DNA from: Microcaldota archaeon
GTDB lineage: Archaea; Micrarchaeota; Micrarchaeia; Micrarchaeales; Micrarchaeaceae
NCBI GenBank assembly: GCA_021801355.1
Contig: JAJYYB010000017.1
Coordinates: forward strand, 32,973 to 96,972
DNA length: 64,000 bases
Direction of reading: 5' to 3'
In this document: in pieces, positions 24,392-33,404 of the stretch
Numbering within the stretch: position 1 is the stretch's first letter
Layout: each line of letters begins with the position of its first letter
Position numbers and translations under genes: made by a program
The notes under the pieces: model-generated
Told to the model about the DNA's origin: nothing
The model's input: the letters and a program-made list of their open reading frames with translations, nothing else
Databases searched by the model: none

Positions 24392-26416
24392 TTACAAGAC
24401 CGATAGGTGCAACATCAATGGCGCAGATAGCCCTATCAGGAGCGGTGCTATAAGCAAGGACACCATGTTGATGACCTTTATCAGTGGGTTTAGCCCCGGT
24501 CCTGCGGTATCCTTGAATGGATCGCCTACGGTGTCACCGACTACTGCTGCCTTATGCGTGTCAGAGCCCTTGCCACCAAAGTGCCCCTCCTCTACATATT
24601 TCTTCGCGTTGTCCCATCCGGCCCCTCCTGTAGTCATCATCAAGGCCAGAACAAGCCCAGAGATTATCACGCCTGCGAGCATCCCGCCCAAGCCTTGGAC
24701 TCCAAGGAAGAAACCTACAAAAATTGGCGAGAGTATGCCCAGCAGAGCGGGCGCGACCAACGACCTGATTGCTGCCTGTGTCGTTATGTCAACGGCTCTT
24801 GCATAATCTGGCTTTGCCTTGCCCTGCATCAGGCCCTTTATCGAATGGAACTGCCTCCTTACCTCCTCGACTATCTTGGCAGCGGCTGAACCAACGGCCC
24901 TCATCGTTATAGCAGAGAACACGTAAGGTATCATGGCTCCTATGAAAAGCCCGGTTATGACGAACGGGTTCAGTATGGAGAGCGTGGTTATCTGCGCCTC
25001 ATTCGCAAATGCTACGAAGAGCGACAGCGCCGCAAGAGCAGCGGCGCCTATTGCGAAACCCTTTGTAACCGCCTTGGTTGTGTTGCCAACCGCGTCCAGT
25101 GGATCAGTTACGGTGGCCCTTATTTTGGCTGACATTCCGCTCATCTCCGCTATGCCTCCGGCATTGTCAGTTATCGGCCCATAGCTGTCGACTGAAACTA
25201 TTATTCCGGTAAGCGATAGCATAGACATCGAGGCGAGCGCTATGCCAAATGCTCCATCACCATACACGAAGTACGAGAATATCACTGCAGCTACTATAGT
25301 TATCACAGGAAATGCTGTAGCCCTCATCCCGTTCGCAATACCATATATTATGTTGGTCCCTGCACCTGACTTCGATGCTATTGCGATCTCGCGCACAGCG
25401 GCCGTGTTCTTGTTGGTGTAGTGCCCTGTTATATAAGCTATAACTATGGCAACGAGTATTCCTGCTATTAGCGGTGGGAAGTACTGCAACTCACCAAGAA
25501 GGCCTGTTAATATAAGGAATCCTATCGCTGAAAGCAACGATGAAACAAGTATCGACTTGTTAAGCGCACTCCATATCCTGTTCTTGTTGTTGGTCTTCAC
25601 GAAGTAAGTCCCTATTATCGATGCAATTATAGCAACAGCGCCCACAAGCAAAGGCAGTATAAGTGCACTGCTTGATAAACCTGCATAAGTAGCCAGCAGC
25701 ATCGAGGCCAGCACTGTTATCACATATGATTCATAAAGGTCAGCGGCCATGCCCGCGCAGTCGCCAACATTATCACCTACATTGTCTGCTATCGTGGCCG
25801 GGTTCCTAACATCGTCCTCTGGCAGGTTGAGTTCCGTCTTTCCTACTAAATCCGCCCCTACATCTGCACCCTTTGTGTATATGCCGCCTCCAACCCTTGC
25901 GAAAAGGCTGACGAGGCTTGCGCCGAATCCGAAGCCTATAAGTTCGATAGGGCTATTCACTAGAAGATACATGACTGAGAAGCCAAGGAGCGCGAGCCCT
26001 ACGACACTCATGCCCGTTACGGTGCCTCCTATGAATGATATGCGCAGCGCCTCCTGCAAGCCCTTTTCAGCCGCCTTGGCTGTCCTGAGGTTGGCCCTCA
26101 CCGATATCTGCATGCCTATGTAACCTGCCAGCGCGGAAAGCCCTGCGCCTACAGTGAACGCTATTGGGGTTATCCAATTGAACGAGCTTGGCAGATAGTA
26201 AGCGAGCAGGCCGAATACTATGACAATGGCAAGCCAGAATATGAAGACCGTCTTGTACTGTCTCTTGAGGAACGCATTGGCGCCTTCCTGTATAGCGGCT
26301 GCCACCTCGTTCATCTTCGGCGTACCTTTGGGCTGCTCAAGAATTATCTTTGTGCTAACAAGCGCGTACAAAAGCGCCAGTACTGAAGCCCCTATCGATA
26401 TCCATACTAGATCCAT
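24392..26416 (-). CDS. hppA: Membrane-bound proton-translocating pyrophosphatase
   Basis: A 674-residue polytopic membrane protein (about 16 helices). GGGIYTKGADVGADLVGKTE and NVGDNVGDCAGMAADLYESY are the pyrophosphate/Mg-binding signatures. The enzyme couples PPi hydrolysis to proton export. The motif GNTTKAVTKGFAIG carries Lys at the position that distinguishes the K+-independent H+-pumping class from the K+-dependent class (Ala there). A proton-pumping PPase suits an acid-stressed or energy-limited cell and uses PPi released by biosynthesis. The length is family-typical. It is transcribed alone, with a hairpin/T-run terminator at 24348-24379. Confidence 0.93.
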   Translation of the reverse strand: MDLVWISIGASVLALLYALVSTKIILEQPKGTPKMNEVAAAIQEGANAFLKRQYKTVFIFWLAIVIVFGLLAYYLPSSFNWITPIAFTVGAGLSALAGYIGMQISVRANLRTAKAAEKGLQEALRISFIGGTVTGMSVVGLALLGFSVMYLLVNSPIELIGFGFGASLVSLFARVGGGIYTKGADVGADLVGKTELNLPEDDVRNPATIADNVGDNVGDCAGMAADLYESYVITVLASMLLATYAGLSSSALILPLLVGAVAIIASIIGTYFVKTNNKNRIWSALNKSILVSSLLSAIGFLILTGLLGELQYFPPLIAGILVAIVIAYITGHYTNKNTAAVREIAIASKSGAGTNIIYGIANGMRATAFPVITIVAAVIFSYFVYGDGAFGIALASMSMLSLTGIIVSVDSYGPITDNAGGIAEMSGMSAKIRATVTDPLDAVGNTTKAVTKGFAIGAAALAALSLFVAFANEAQITTLSILNPFVITGLFIGAMIPYVFSAITMRAVGSAAAKIVEEVRRQFHSIKGLMQGKAKPDYARAVDITTQAAIRSLVAPALLGILSPIFVGFFLGVQGLGGMLAGVIISGLVLALMMTTGGAGWDNAKKYVEEGHFGGKGSDTHKAAVVGDTVGDPFKDTAGPGLNPLIKVINMVSLLIAPLLIGLSAPLMLHLSVL

Positions 26417-26543
26417 AGAATCCCTTACAAACTCATACAGAAATGGATTATATAAGAAATAGATGATTTAAATCCCTTTCTTTTCAGGTAAATTTTATTA
26501 TGTAGAATGTAAAGAAAGCCCCCCGTTTTGTACGCCAGCCGTT

Positions 26544-27620
26544 TCAATTCGGTATTACAGCAACATTGAAGCCCCCGCTGTCCACCCCTGCAAAAGTTAT
26601 GTTCTTGACTTCGTAGTCTGACATGTTGACCACAGAAATCGAGTTGCCATGCTGCCCAGTCTCTACAACCAAAGCCCGTGAGCCATCCGGAGTGACGGCA
26701 ACGCCCAGTCCGCCATTGTATCCGCCACCTAAAGATATATTGCGTATTATGACGTATGTTGTAGCGTTTATGATCGATAAGGTATTCTTACCTGACCCTG
26801 CCCACATGACCAAAAGCCGTGTACCGTCCGGGGTTATAGCTATGGTCTTTGCGATTCCGCCGCCACGTATGTACTTGCCCCCGAAGCTTATGTTGCGTAC
26901 CGCGTAATTTGATGTATTTATTACAGAAATGGCATTACCATCGCTTCCCGTTTGCGCTATGTAAGCATATGCGCCATCAGGGTTGATGACTATGCCGTAG
27001 CCTCCTGCGTTCGGACCGAAAACTATGGTATGTATTATCCTGTAATCTGTTGTGTTAATTACGGCGGTTGAATTCTCCCCCGATCCGGTCTGCGTAACCC
27101 AGGCATCTGCCCCATTTGGCGTAATCGCTATATAACCGCCTCCGGAACCTTCGAATGTTATGTTGTGCAATATAGCGTAGCTTGAAGTGTTAATAATAGT
27201 GATGTTATCATTGACCCTGCCAGTGCCTACGACCCACGCTTCGGCGCCGTTTGGCGTTATCGCGATGCCTGTTCCTCCACTGTACCTGCCAGAGAAACTT
27301 ATGTTGTCCATTGTCGCATAAGTTTTGGCATTTATCACTGAAAGCCTATCCTCATTCGAACCGGTCTGGGTTATGTAAACCGCAGTGCCGTTCGGTGATG
27401 CCGCTATGTTGCCTCCTGCACCATAGGTGGTGCCAAAGCTGAGGTTTTTGATTATCGCGGCACTCGTAGTATTTATTACAGAAGTGACGTTCTCCCCCGA
27501 TCCGGTCTGCGTAATCCAGGCGTAATAAGATATCGCACCTGGATGCGGTAGCAGCAGCGCAGCACCTAAGGCCAACACAACGACAAGAGCAACGACCAAA
27601 AGAATAATCCTATTTACCAT
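26544..27620 (-). CDS. YVTN-type beta-propeller surface protein
   Basis: A 358-residue protein. An N-terminal membrane anchor or signal (IILLVVALVVVLALGAALLL) is followed by about seven repeats of roughly 45 residues, each with W/Y-x-T-Q-T-G-S or equivalent, a SVINT strand, a NISFGG strand and an AITPNG/VTPDG turn, typical of YVTN/lactonase-like seven-bladed propellers found on archaeal cell surfaces. N-x-S/T sites are frequent. The role is probably adhesive or structural. It lies 28 bases downstream of the pilin-like gene at 27649 on the same strand, so these envelope genes may be co-expressed. Confidence 0.8.
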   Translation of the reverse strand: MVNRIILLVVALVVVLALGAALLLPHPGAISYYAWITQTGSGENVTSVINTTSAAIIKNLSFGTTYGAGGNIAASPNGTAVYITQTGSNEDRLSVINAKTYATMDNISFSGRYSGGTGIAITPNGAEAWVVGTGRVNDNITIINTSSYAILHNITFEGSGGGYIAITPNGADAWVTQTGSGENSTAVINTTDYRIIHTIVFGPNAGGYGIVINPDGAYAYIAQTGSDGNAISVINTSNYAVRNISFGGKYIRGGGIAKTIAITPDGTRLLVMWAGSGKNTLSIINATTYVIIRNISLGGGYNGGLGVAVTPDGSRALVVETGQHGNSISVVNMSDYEVKNITFAGVDSGGFNVAVIPN

Positions 27621-27648
27621 AAAGCCACCTCTTACAACAAAGCATTGC

Positions 27649-29031
27649 TCACGGAGTTACCGGCGGCGTTGACCATTGATAACTTATAACTTGCCCATTG
27701 CCTCCACTACCGCCTGATCCGCGGTTGCACTCATTACCTCCTCCCATGCCAGAGCCGCCGGAGTAGCTTATCCCCGAAGTGCTGCCTACGCTTGTGCCAT
27801 AAGCCAACAAGGCAGCCCCACCTCCGGAACCTGCCTGCCCGCTGTTCCCGCTTTGGCTTATCCCAGTGATAAATATAGTCCCAGGTATTATAGATTTCGC
27901 CTGGATGTATACGCCATAAACACTTGCGCTAGCTCCCTCGCCGCTCCCTCCGCTCGAAAGCAGCGTCTGGATGTCTGCAAGGATGTTGCTGCCAAATGCC
28001 GATAGATTAGCTGAGACTGCTGTCGACGAAGGCGTAGAAGGCGTGCTTCCCGAACCCCCGCTACCTCCGCCTGCTGAACCACCTGTTCCGCCAGGCACCA
28101 GGGTGGCGTAACCTGCAACGCCGCTTGTGCTTCCGCAGTTAGATGACCCGCCGCCGTATCCTCCAGACCCACCTCCAGAGCCTGCCCAAGAGCTTGTAAA
28201 CGCCATTGCGCTTCCGTAGCTCCCGCCTTGTATGGTTCCAGCATTCGAGAATACCTTACCTGCTACTAAAGAAGCGCCGTTTGTCGTCACCGTTACTCCG
28301 CTTTCTATGAATATGCTATTCGATGCAAGCACGCTGCTTGTCAATGTTGTGGCGCTTGAGAATACTACATCCCCTGTATAAGTCCCGCTAGTAGGATTGA
28401 AAGTCTGCTGTATGGTGCTTGTCGAAGAGGTAGATGTTGACGTAGATGAAGTGCTAGATACGGAAGTGCTTGTAGTAGACGAAGTCGTGGTTACTGTAGT
28501 GCTGGTCGTGTACGGTGTATTCGCCTTGAATATGTCCTCTGTGACCTGACCGACAACAGTGTGCTGCACGTCTGTTTGCAAGTTGGTATAGTTTATTATG
28601 ACGTAGCCGTGGAAGACGGAGCTAGACTGAGTCGTATAAATTGTCCCGTTGGAATAGCAGTGCAGTGCAGTAGTGGCGTTGCCCCCTATAGATATATTTC
28701 CGTTCACATCCAGAGTCACAGGTGGATGTAAGCTAATCATATGATTGGTCGTGTCATTTGTGTTGCATCCTATGGCAGTTATGTTTATGCGGGTGGCAGT
28801 GGCCTGCTGCATGTTTATCACAAGACCTCCATCAGCGTACATTTCGCTGTTTAAGCAGCCGAACTCTGATGAGAAAAGGCATTCGTTCTGCGGCTGTGTT
28901 CTTGTGAAAACCCCAAAGGAATAAAGTACGACTACTATGACTGCTACCACGAGTATGGCCCATCCGTATGTCACAAGGTATTCCATTGCTGCCTGTGCTT
29001 TGCGCGATGCCGCATTCCGCAAGTTCTCCAT
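27649..29031 (-). CDS. Large pilin-like protein with class III signal peptide and Gly-rich ectodomain
   Basis: A 460-residue protein. Residues 11-40 contain KAQAAMEYLVTYGW then a hydrophobic helix, the class III signal peptide cleaved before Gln by a prepilin peptidase, as in archaeal type IV pilins. A small Cys-containing beta domain (about 50-165) precedes a Ser/Thr-only linker (about 175-215) probably O-glycosylated, then a domain of about 240 residues dominated by Gly and Ser. The size far exceeds that of typical pilins (100-200 residues), so it may be a pilus-tip adhesin or a membrane-anchored surface protein using the pilin export route. It is the middle gene of the envelope block. Confidence 0.75.
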   Translation of the reverse strand: MENLRNAASRKAQAAMEYLVTYGWAILVVAVIVVVLYSFGVFTRTQPQNECLFSSEFGCLNSEMYADGGLVINMQQATATRINITAIGCNTNDTTNHMISLHPPVTLDVNGNISIGGNATTALHCYSNGTIYTTQSSSVFHGYVIINYTNLQTDVQHTVVGQVTEDIFKANTPYTTSTTVTTTSSTTSTSVSSTSSTSTSTSSTSTIQQTFNPTSGTYTGDVVFSSATTLTSSVLASNSIFIESGVTVTTNGASLVAGKVFSNAGTIQGGSYGSAMAFTSSWAGSGGGSGGYGGGSSNCGSTSGVAGYATLVPGGTGGSAGGGSGGSGSTPSTPSSTAVSANLSAFGSNILADIQTLLSSGGSGEGASASVYGVYIQAKSIIPGTIFITGISQSGNSGQAGSGGGAALLAYGTSVGSTSGISYSGGSGMGGGNECNRGSGGSGGNGQVISYQWSTPPVTP

Positions 29032-29110
29032 ATAGTTTAATAAGAGGTCAAAAAAGGCTTTTATGCCTTTCCCGCGGTAGCCGCGTTTCTATAGGCTTAA
29101 ATTATAGTGA

Positions 29111-31948
29111 TCAGTGTGCGCTTCCGAACGTCACCGTTGGCATCACTCCATCCGGCGGATACGCCCTGGCCCTAGTCCAGTAGATCCAGAAAACCTCGCC
29201 GTTGAAACCTGTGCCGTACAGCAAGTAGTTCTCAGCCTGCGCAGTTGAAATCGCGGCGCTACCTATCTGAGTATAATTAAAAAGCACGGTAGCAGATGTA
29301 GACGTCGGGTTTTCCAAGCTGAATACCCCGATCTGGCTCGATGGGTATGTAAGCGAGGTTGTCGCACCGTCCGAATACAAATCCGCACTGGATCCTGCAT
29401 TGTTTATCTCAAGTCCCATATAATTCGATGATCCTGCAAGGGCATTCGTATGGTTGTATATGCCGAACTCATGCTGGTTATAGGCTGAACTTACGTTCTG
29501 GTATGTCTCTATGACAACGGGTTGCGTGGTCATTGCAGAGGTAGTCGAAGTCGCTATGCCTTCCCAGTACTGTGTGCTGGTGGATGTGAACTTTATCGAT
29601 GCAGCGTTGAACGTAAGCGTGCCCTGTGCCCCATTGTTAAAGTTTGTCCATCCGCTCGGCAGAGCGTTAAGACCGCCCCAGCGCTGGTAATACAGGAACA
29701 CCGTGTTACCGTTGTCATACTGGCCGTAGCTTGTCTGTGCGCATCCGGAGCAGTACATCTGCGGTGCATATCCTGTGTAGCCGTTTACTATCGGAGAGTT
29801 GCTTGGCATGAAGTTCATGTATATTACGCCGTTAGATGCAGCGGCTATGGAATTGGTCAGCTGGATCCACAACAAAGTGTGCGTCGATGATGCCGTGGCG
29901 TTTGATTCTATCCAGGCATACAACGGCACGTTGCCCGCTACATCAGCTGGCTGGCCGTAAGTGAACTCCAAATTGCTGAGGTTTGCGGCAAAATCATTGT
30001 ACGAGGCGCTGTCCAGTACCACCATCTGCTGGAACGTAGATGCCGTGGACTGCGGTATGACGAGTGAGCCAGCTGTTGCTGTAGGCATCACTCCATTCGG
30101 CGGATACGCCCTTATCCTAGACCAATATATAGAGAGCGTTTGAGTTCCTCCGGAACCTTGCCAAACCCCAACGGTAAGGTAACCTGTAGAGGATATGCCC
30201 TCGTTCTGCGTCACCTTGCCTCCATTATAGTTAAGCGTCCCCGAATCCGAGCTTGAAGATATGAAGCTCTGCGTGTAAACGTTGTTAGAGTTCGGTATTG
30301 GTACGCTAGTGTTTACTGCGTAGTCCGCACCTGTGGTGGCGGAGAGCTGTTCTGAAATGTAAAATGTGCTTCCACTGTTCGGGTTACCGCTACCTACGCC
30401 TGCGATATCCGCTTGACCTGTTTCATCTGCTGTAGCGAAACCGGACATTGCAGCGCCATTTAGCCCGGAGCCGTAAGGATTACCATACCAATCATATATT
30501 ACGGAAGGCGTCTCTGTCAAAGCGTAATCTATATGATAAGCTGAGTTGCTACCACCTGTATAAGTCAATGTCAGGTTTTTGGCGTTGTACGATATCGTAC
30601 CGCTTCCCGATCCGCCCGTAGACCATCCGCTCGGGAGCGATGAGAGCCCTCCCCACCTCTGGTAGAATGCGGTAAATACGGTATTGCCGTTATCATACTC
30701 TGCATAGGTTGGGCTGAGTTGCGGTGCTTCGCCTGCATAATCACCATCGTACGTTGTGCCTACGCTTAAGAAGGTCATGTTTAACGTAGTGGTTCCTGAT
30801 TGTATGCCGCCAGGTGCCAATATCCAGAACGTAGCTTTAGATGAAGATGAGTTGCACCCTGATTCGCACCAACTGTGCAGTTCGGTCTTGCCCTCGTAGA
30901 ACCTTATGTTGCCCAGCCCTGCAGATTCATTGCTGCTGTATAAAGTCGGGGTTATGTTTATAATCTGCTGGAAATTGCCAACAGTGGCGCCATTCCCGTT
31001 GGTTATCGTTATCGGCACATACGTGCTGGAATGCTGCCCGTTGGTTATCGTTATCGGCACATACGATATAGTGCTTACCGTTGTCGTAGAGGTAGTGGTT
31101 GAAGTGGATGTAGTTGTCGTAACTGTTGTTGAGGTCGAAGTTGATGTTGTCAGTTGGCTAGTGAGTGTGAAACTCGCTGTCAGGACCGTATTTGCATCTA
31201 TCGTGAGAGCACCGGTTTGCAGGTTGGTAACTGATAGCTCGTTTGAGGGCTGCACGGACCATGAATTAAACGTGTAACCTGTCGGAGGCGCGGCGTATAT
31301 GGTGTAAGTGCTTGCCTGCAGCTGCGTGGCCGTATTGCTTGCGTACGATACGCCGTCGACCACTATGAATCCGGTTGATGGTGACGTGCCAAAGTTTATA
31401 ACGAACTCCGATCCTTTCTGTAAACCAAAAGTCTGCGATGCCATACCACTCGTCTTGTATGTTTTGGCAGGGCATGAGCTCGCAACCTCGCCGTTACAGA
31501 TTTCATACGATATGACAAATGAAGTGTCAAGATAAGTGCCAATAGGCGGCGTCTGCGCGCCTGATATATTAGCTACGCATGTGACCCTATCATTCTGCAA
31601 GGCGAAGGACGGCATGCAGTCGCCCAGCCCGCTTACGTGAAGCGCACCGACACCTATAGTGCTCGCATCGAAGGCATCCCCGGTGAACATTATCGGAGTG
31701 CCTAAGTTGTTTGTGAATGTCACGGATTCCACTACATTGCCAGATGCCCCACTGTAGAGCAGCGACTGGTAGCACGGTAGCTCTGGCAGTATGTTGCACG
31801 AACTTCCAAGGTAGTTTCTGGCCGGCTGCGCCAGTGAAAGCACTAATACAGTCGCTGCGAATATCGCTACCACTAGAAATGCCCATGAATAAGTAGCGAG
31901 CAATTCTATAGCCGACTGCTGCTTCTTGCTCCTGATTGGCCCATGCAT
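29111..31948 (-). CDS. Very large pilin-like protein with two DUF2341-type domains
   Basis: A 945-residue protein. KKQQSAIELLATYSWAFLVV near the N-terminus is a class III-type signal/helix. A Cys-containing domain (about 50-190), a beta segment (about 190-260) and a Ser/Thr linker (about 265-295) follow, with a short tandem repeat YVPITITNG just after it. Two homologous domains of about 300 residues then occur, each with an NFQQ/TFQQ start, LGNIRFYEG or LSNLEFTYG, GEAPQLSPTYAEYDNGNTVF or the equivalent, YQRWGGL-x3-PSGW, and a final WTRARAYPP or WSRIRAYPP, matching DUF2341 lectin-like domains. It is probably a glycan-binding surface adhesin. Positions 29354-29476 are repeated exactly, inverted, at the window's right edge. 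Confidence 0.75.
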   Translation of the reverse strand: MHGPIRSKKQQSAIELLATYSWAFLVVAIFAATVLVLSLAQPARNYLGSSCNILPELPCYQSLLYSGASGNVVESVTFTNNLGTPIMFTGDAFDASTIGVGALHVSGLGDCMPSFALQNDRVTCVANISGAQTPPIGTYLDTSFVISYEICNGEVASSCPAKTYKTSGMASQTFGLQKGSEFVINFGTSPSTGFIVVDGVSYASNTATQLQASTYTIYAAPPTGYTFNSWSVQPSNELSVTNLQTGALTIDANTVLTASFTLTSQLTTSTSTSTTVTTTTSTSTTTSTTTVSTISYVPITITNGQHSSTYVPITITNGNGATVGNFQQIINITPTLYSSNESAGLGNIRFYEGKTELHSWCESGCNSSSSKATFWILAPGGIQSGTTTLNMTFLSVGTTYDGDYAGEAPQLSPTYAEYDNGNTVFTAFYQRWGGLSSLPSGWSTGGSGSGTISYNAKNLTLTYTGGSNSAYHIDYALTETPSVIYDWYGNPYGSGLNGAAMSGFATADETGQADIAGVGSGNPNSGSTFYISEQLSATTGADYAVNTSVPIPNSNNVYTQSFISSSSDSGTLNYNGGKVTQNEGISSTGYLTVGVWQGSGGTQTLSIYWSRIRAYPPNGVMPTATAGSLVIPQSTASTFQQMVVLDSASYNDFAANLSNLEFTYGQPADVAGNVPLYAWIESNATASSTHTLLWIQLTNSIAAASNGVIYMNFMPSNSPIVNGYTGYAPQMYCSGCAQTSYGQYDNGNTVFLYYQRWGGLNALPSGWTNFNNGAQGTLTFNAASIKFTSTSTQYWEGIATSTTSAMTTQPVVIETYQNVSSAYNQHEFGIYNHTNALAGSSNYMGLEINNAGSSADLYSDGATTSLTYPSSQIGVFSLENPTSTSATVLFNYTQIGSAAISTAQAENYLLYGTGFNGEVFWIYWTRARAYPPDGVMPTVTFGSAH
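29354..29476 (-). repeat. Copy A of an exact 123-bp inverted repeat
   Basis: The reverse complement of these 123 bases is identical base for base to 63878-64000. Here it lies in frame within the second DUF2341-type domain of the 945-residue pilin-like protein. Confidence 0.95.
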
Positions 31949-32000
31949 AATCTCTCAATATTATATTGTGGGCGTCATAAAATTTATATTGTTGTCTGTC

Positions 32001-33101
32001 CTACGCAAGCTTGTAATCAGCTCCTCTCCATCTTATGTTCTTCTTTAGCCTGCCTAGAACAAGGTCTACCAGATAGACTATCGGCATAAATGCGACAATC
32101 AGATAATATATTGGATTGTAAAAGCCCGTGGCTAAGCAAAACCCTAAAATATTGAGCAGTATCGGGATTGCAAACAGAACTGCAAGGATCGAGTGCGCGT
32201 ATGCTGCGTACAAAAGTGCAAAATCATTTACGCAGAACAGTGCGTAATAGGCAACACCGTACTTGAACAGTCTCCGATTGCCCAGTATAGAAAGAGCCGT
32301 CTGCCTCACAGACCACTCGCTGAATGTGCCGAACGTTTCCTTAACGTAAACTATCGGCCTAGCTCGTGGCACGCTGACAATGTCCATACCGAGTTCCTTG
32401 CATGCTTTACCGATTGCTATGTCATCTGCCGTGCTCCTTGACAGTTCAACGAGCGCTGTCTTTACAAGCTTCGACCTGAACGCCATCGATCCTCCCCATA
32501 CGAATCTCGTCCTCCTGTCATTCTGCATGCTGCTGCCGACGAGTCCCCATACCGTTTTGGTCATGCTCCAGAACCCTCCTAGCGGATAGAAAAGCGGGAA
32601 AGTGGTGGAAACACCGACCCTATCATCGGCTGCTAAAGGCATTATAAGAGCGCCAAGCCATTCCGTACCTACTGTAGTATCTGAATCAACTACCACGAAG
32701 AGCTCGAAGGCTTCAGAGTGTAGGCTGAGCGCAGTCATAACCGCCCTGTTTTTGCCGCTGCAGCTGGTCGTCTTAATAAGCTCAGGATCGGATATTATGG
32801 TCTTAATCCCGTGCCTTGCAAGCACGCTGTAAGCCGGATCCGATTCGGAGTCCACAACTGCCACGAGCTCACATTCAGTGTAGCTCTGTTTCTTAACAGC
32901 CTCAAGCGTTTCGTCGAATCTTATATCAATTCCCTTGCATGGCATTATGACCAGGGTTTTCGGATGCCGTGGCAAGTTATTTTTGCAGTGTCCGTCATTG
33001 CCATGTGGCGCGCCTTTGTATATGCTGCGCGAAGCAATGACAGAAAGTCCGATCGACACAAGGGAGACCAAACACTCTGCCGCATAAACGAGCAACGCCA
33101 T
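32001..33101 (-). CDS. Membrane glycosyltransferase, family 2/21 type
   Basis: A 366-residue protein. It has an N-terminal membrane helix, a GT-A domain (about 48-260) with VIMPCKG, VVDSESDP and FVVVDSDTTVG (the DxD-like metal site), TADDIAIGKACKELG as the acceptor-side acidic motif, and SEWSVRQTA in place of the usual (Q/R)xxRW region. Three or four C-terminal membrane helices follow. The arrangement resembles ceramide glucosyltransferase-like enzymes (HpnI/GT21), which transfer a sugar from a nucleotide sugar to a lipid. Its position beside the surface-protein block suggests glycan-lipid or glycoprotein synthesis. Confidence 0.78.
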   Translation of the reverse strand: MALLVYAAECLVSLVSIGLSVIASRSIYKGAPHGNDGHCKNNLPRHPKTLVIMPCKGIDIRFDETLEAVKKQSYTECELVAVVDSESDPAYSVLARHGIKTIISDPELIKTTSCSGKNRAVMTALSLHSEAFELFVVVDSDTTVGTEWLGALIMPLAADDRVGVSTTFPLFYPLGGFWSMTKTVWGLVGSSMQNDRRTRFVWGGSMAFRSKLVKTALVELSRSTADDIAIGKACKELGMDIVSVPRARPIVYVKETFGTFSEWSVRQTALSILGNRRLFKYGVAYYALFCVNDFALLYAAYAHSILAVLFAIPILLNILGFCLATGFYNPIYYLIVAFMPIVYLVDLVLGRLKKNIRWRGADYKLA

Positions 33102-33218
33102 GTTTGATGATTAAGAGCAAAAAAATTAATACACTCCGCATGAATGCCGCGAGCCAAAGATTCCGTGCATACGCCAATATGCTAACTTTTAATATGTGTT
33201 CGTAGCAATAATTAGCGC

Positions 33219-33341
33219 GCCAGGGTGGCGGAATCCGGTAACGCGCCGGTCTTGAGGTTTCGCCTCAAGAGCTGATTAGTGATGCGAACAAGGCAACCGG
33301 TTTCCCTCGTGGAATTTTGGGTTCAAATCCCAACCCTGGCG
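33219..33341 (+). tRNA. tRNA-Ser(TGA) with a 38-nt intron
   Basis: The acceptor stem GCCAGGG/CCCTGGC, D-stem GCG/CGC, anticodon stem CCGGT/ACCGG, long variable arm (TTCC/GGAA) and T-arm TTGGG-TTCAAAT-CCCAA all pair. The loop, after removing an intron at 33257-33294, reads CTTGAGA, giving anticodon TGA (33253-33255). The discriminator base is G, as in archaeal tRNA-Ser. CCA is not encoded. The D-arm resembles bacterial tRNA-Leu, and a Leu assignment was considered but does not fit the splice geometry or discriminator. The mature length is 85 nt. Confidence 0.85.
33257..33294 (+). other. Archaeal tRNA intron (37/38) with bulge-helix-bulge motif
   Basis: CTTG (33251-33254) pairs with CAAG (33289-33292) as the central 4-bp helix, flanked by 3-base bulges AGG and GCA. 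Cleavage after the second base of each bulge removes 38 nt and joins G37 to A38. The inner helix is TTCGC/GCGAA, requiring one extra unpaired T in the 5' bulge, or a shorter 3-bp helix. This fits the archaeal splicing endonuclease. Confidence 0.8.
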
Positions 33342-33404
33342 AATTTAACCCTGATTAGCAGCGCTCCGGTTGAGATTTCATTACTTACCAAATGAAATAG
33401 AAGC

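Noticed and set aside
24554..24889. Plus-strand frame opposite the pyrophosphatase
   Set aside because: It is antisense to a fully conserved 674-residue enzyme and lacks a start signal.
33219..33341. Assignment as tRNA-Leu(GAG) or Leu(CAA)
   Set aside because: The D-arm is Leu-like, but GAG requires a shifted anticodon stem that does not pair. CAA would use intron bases. The splice motif and G discriminator support Ser(TGA).
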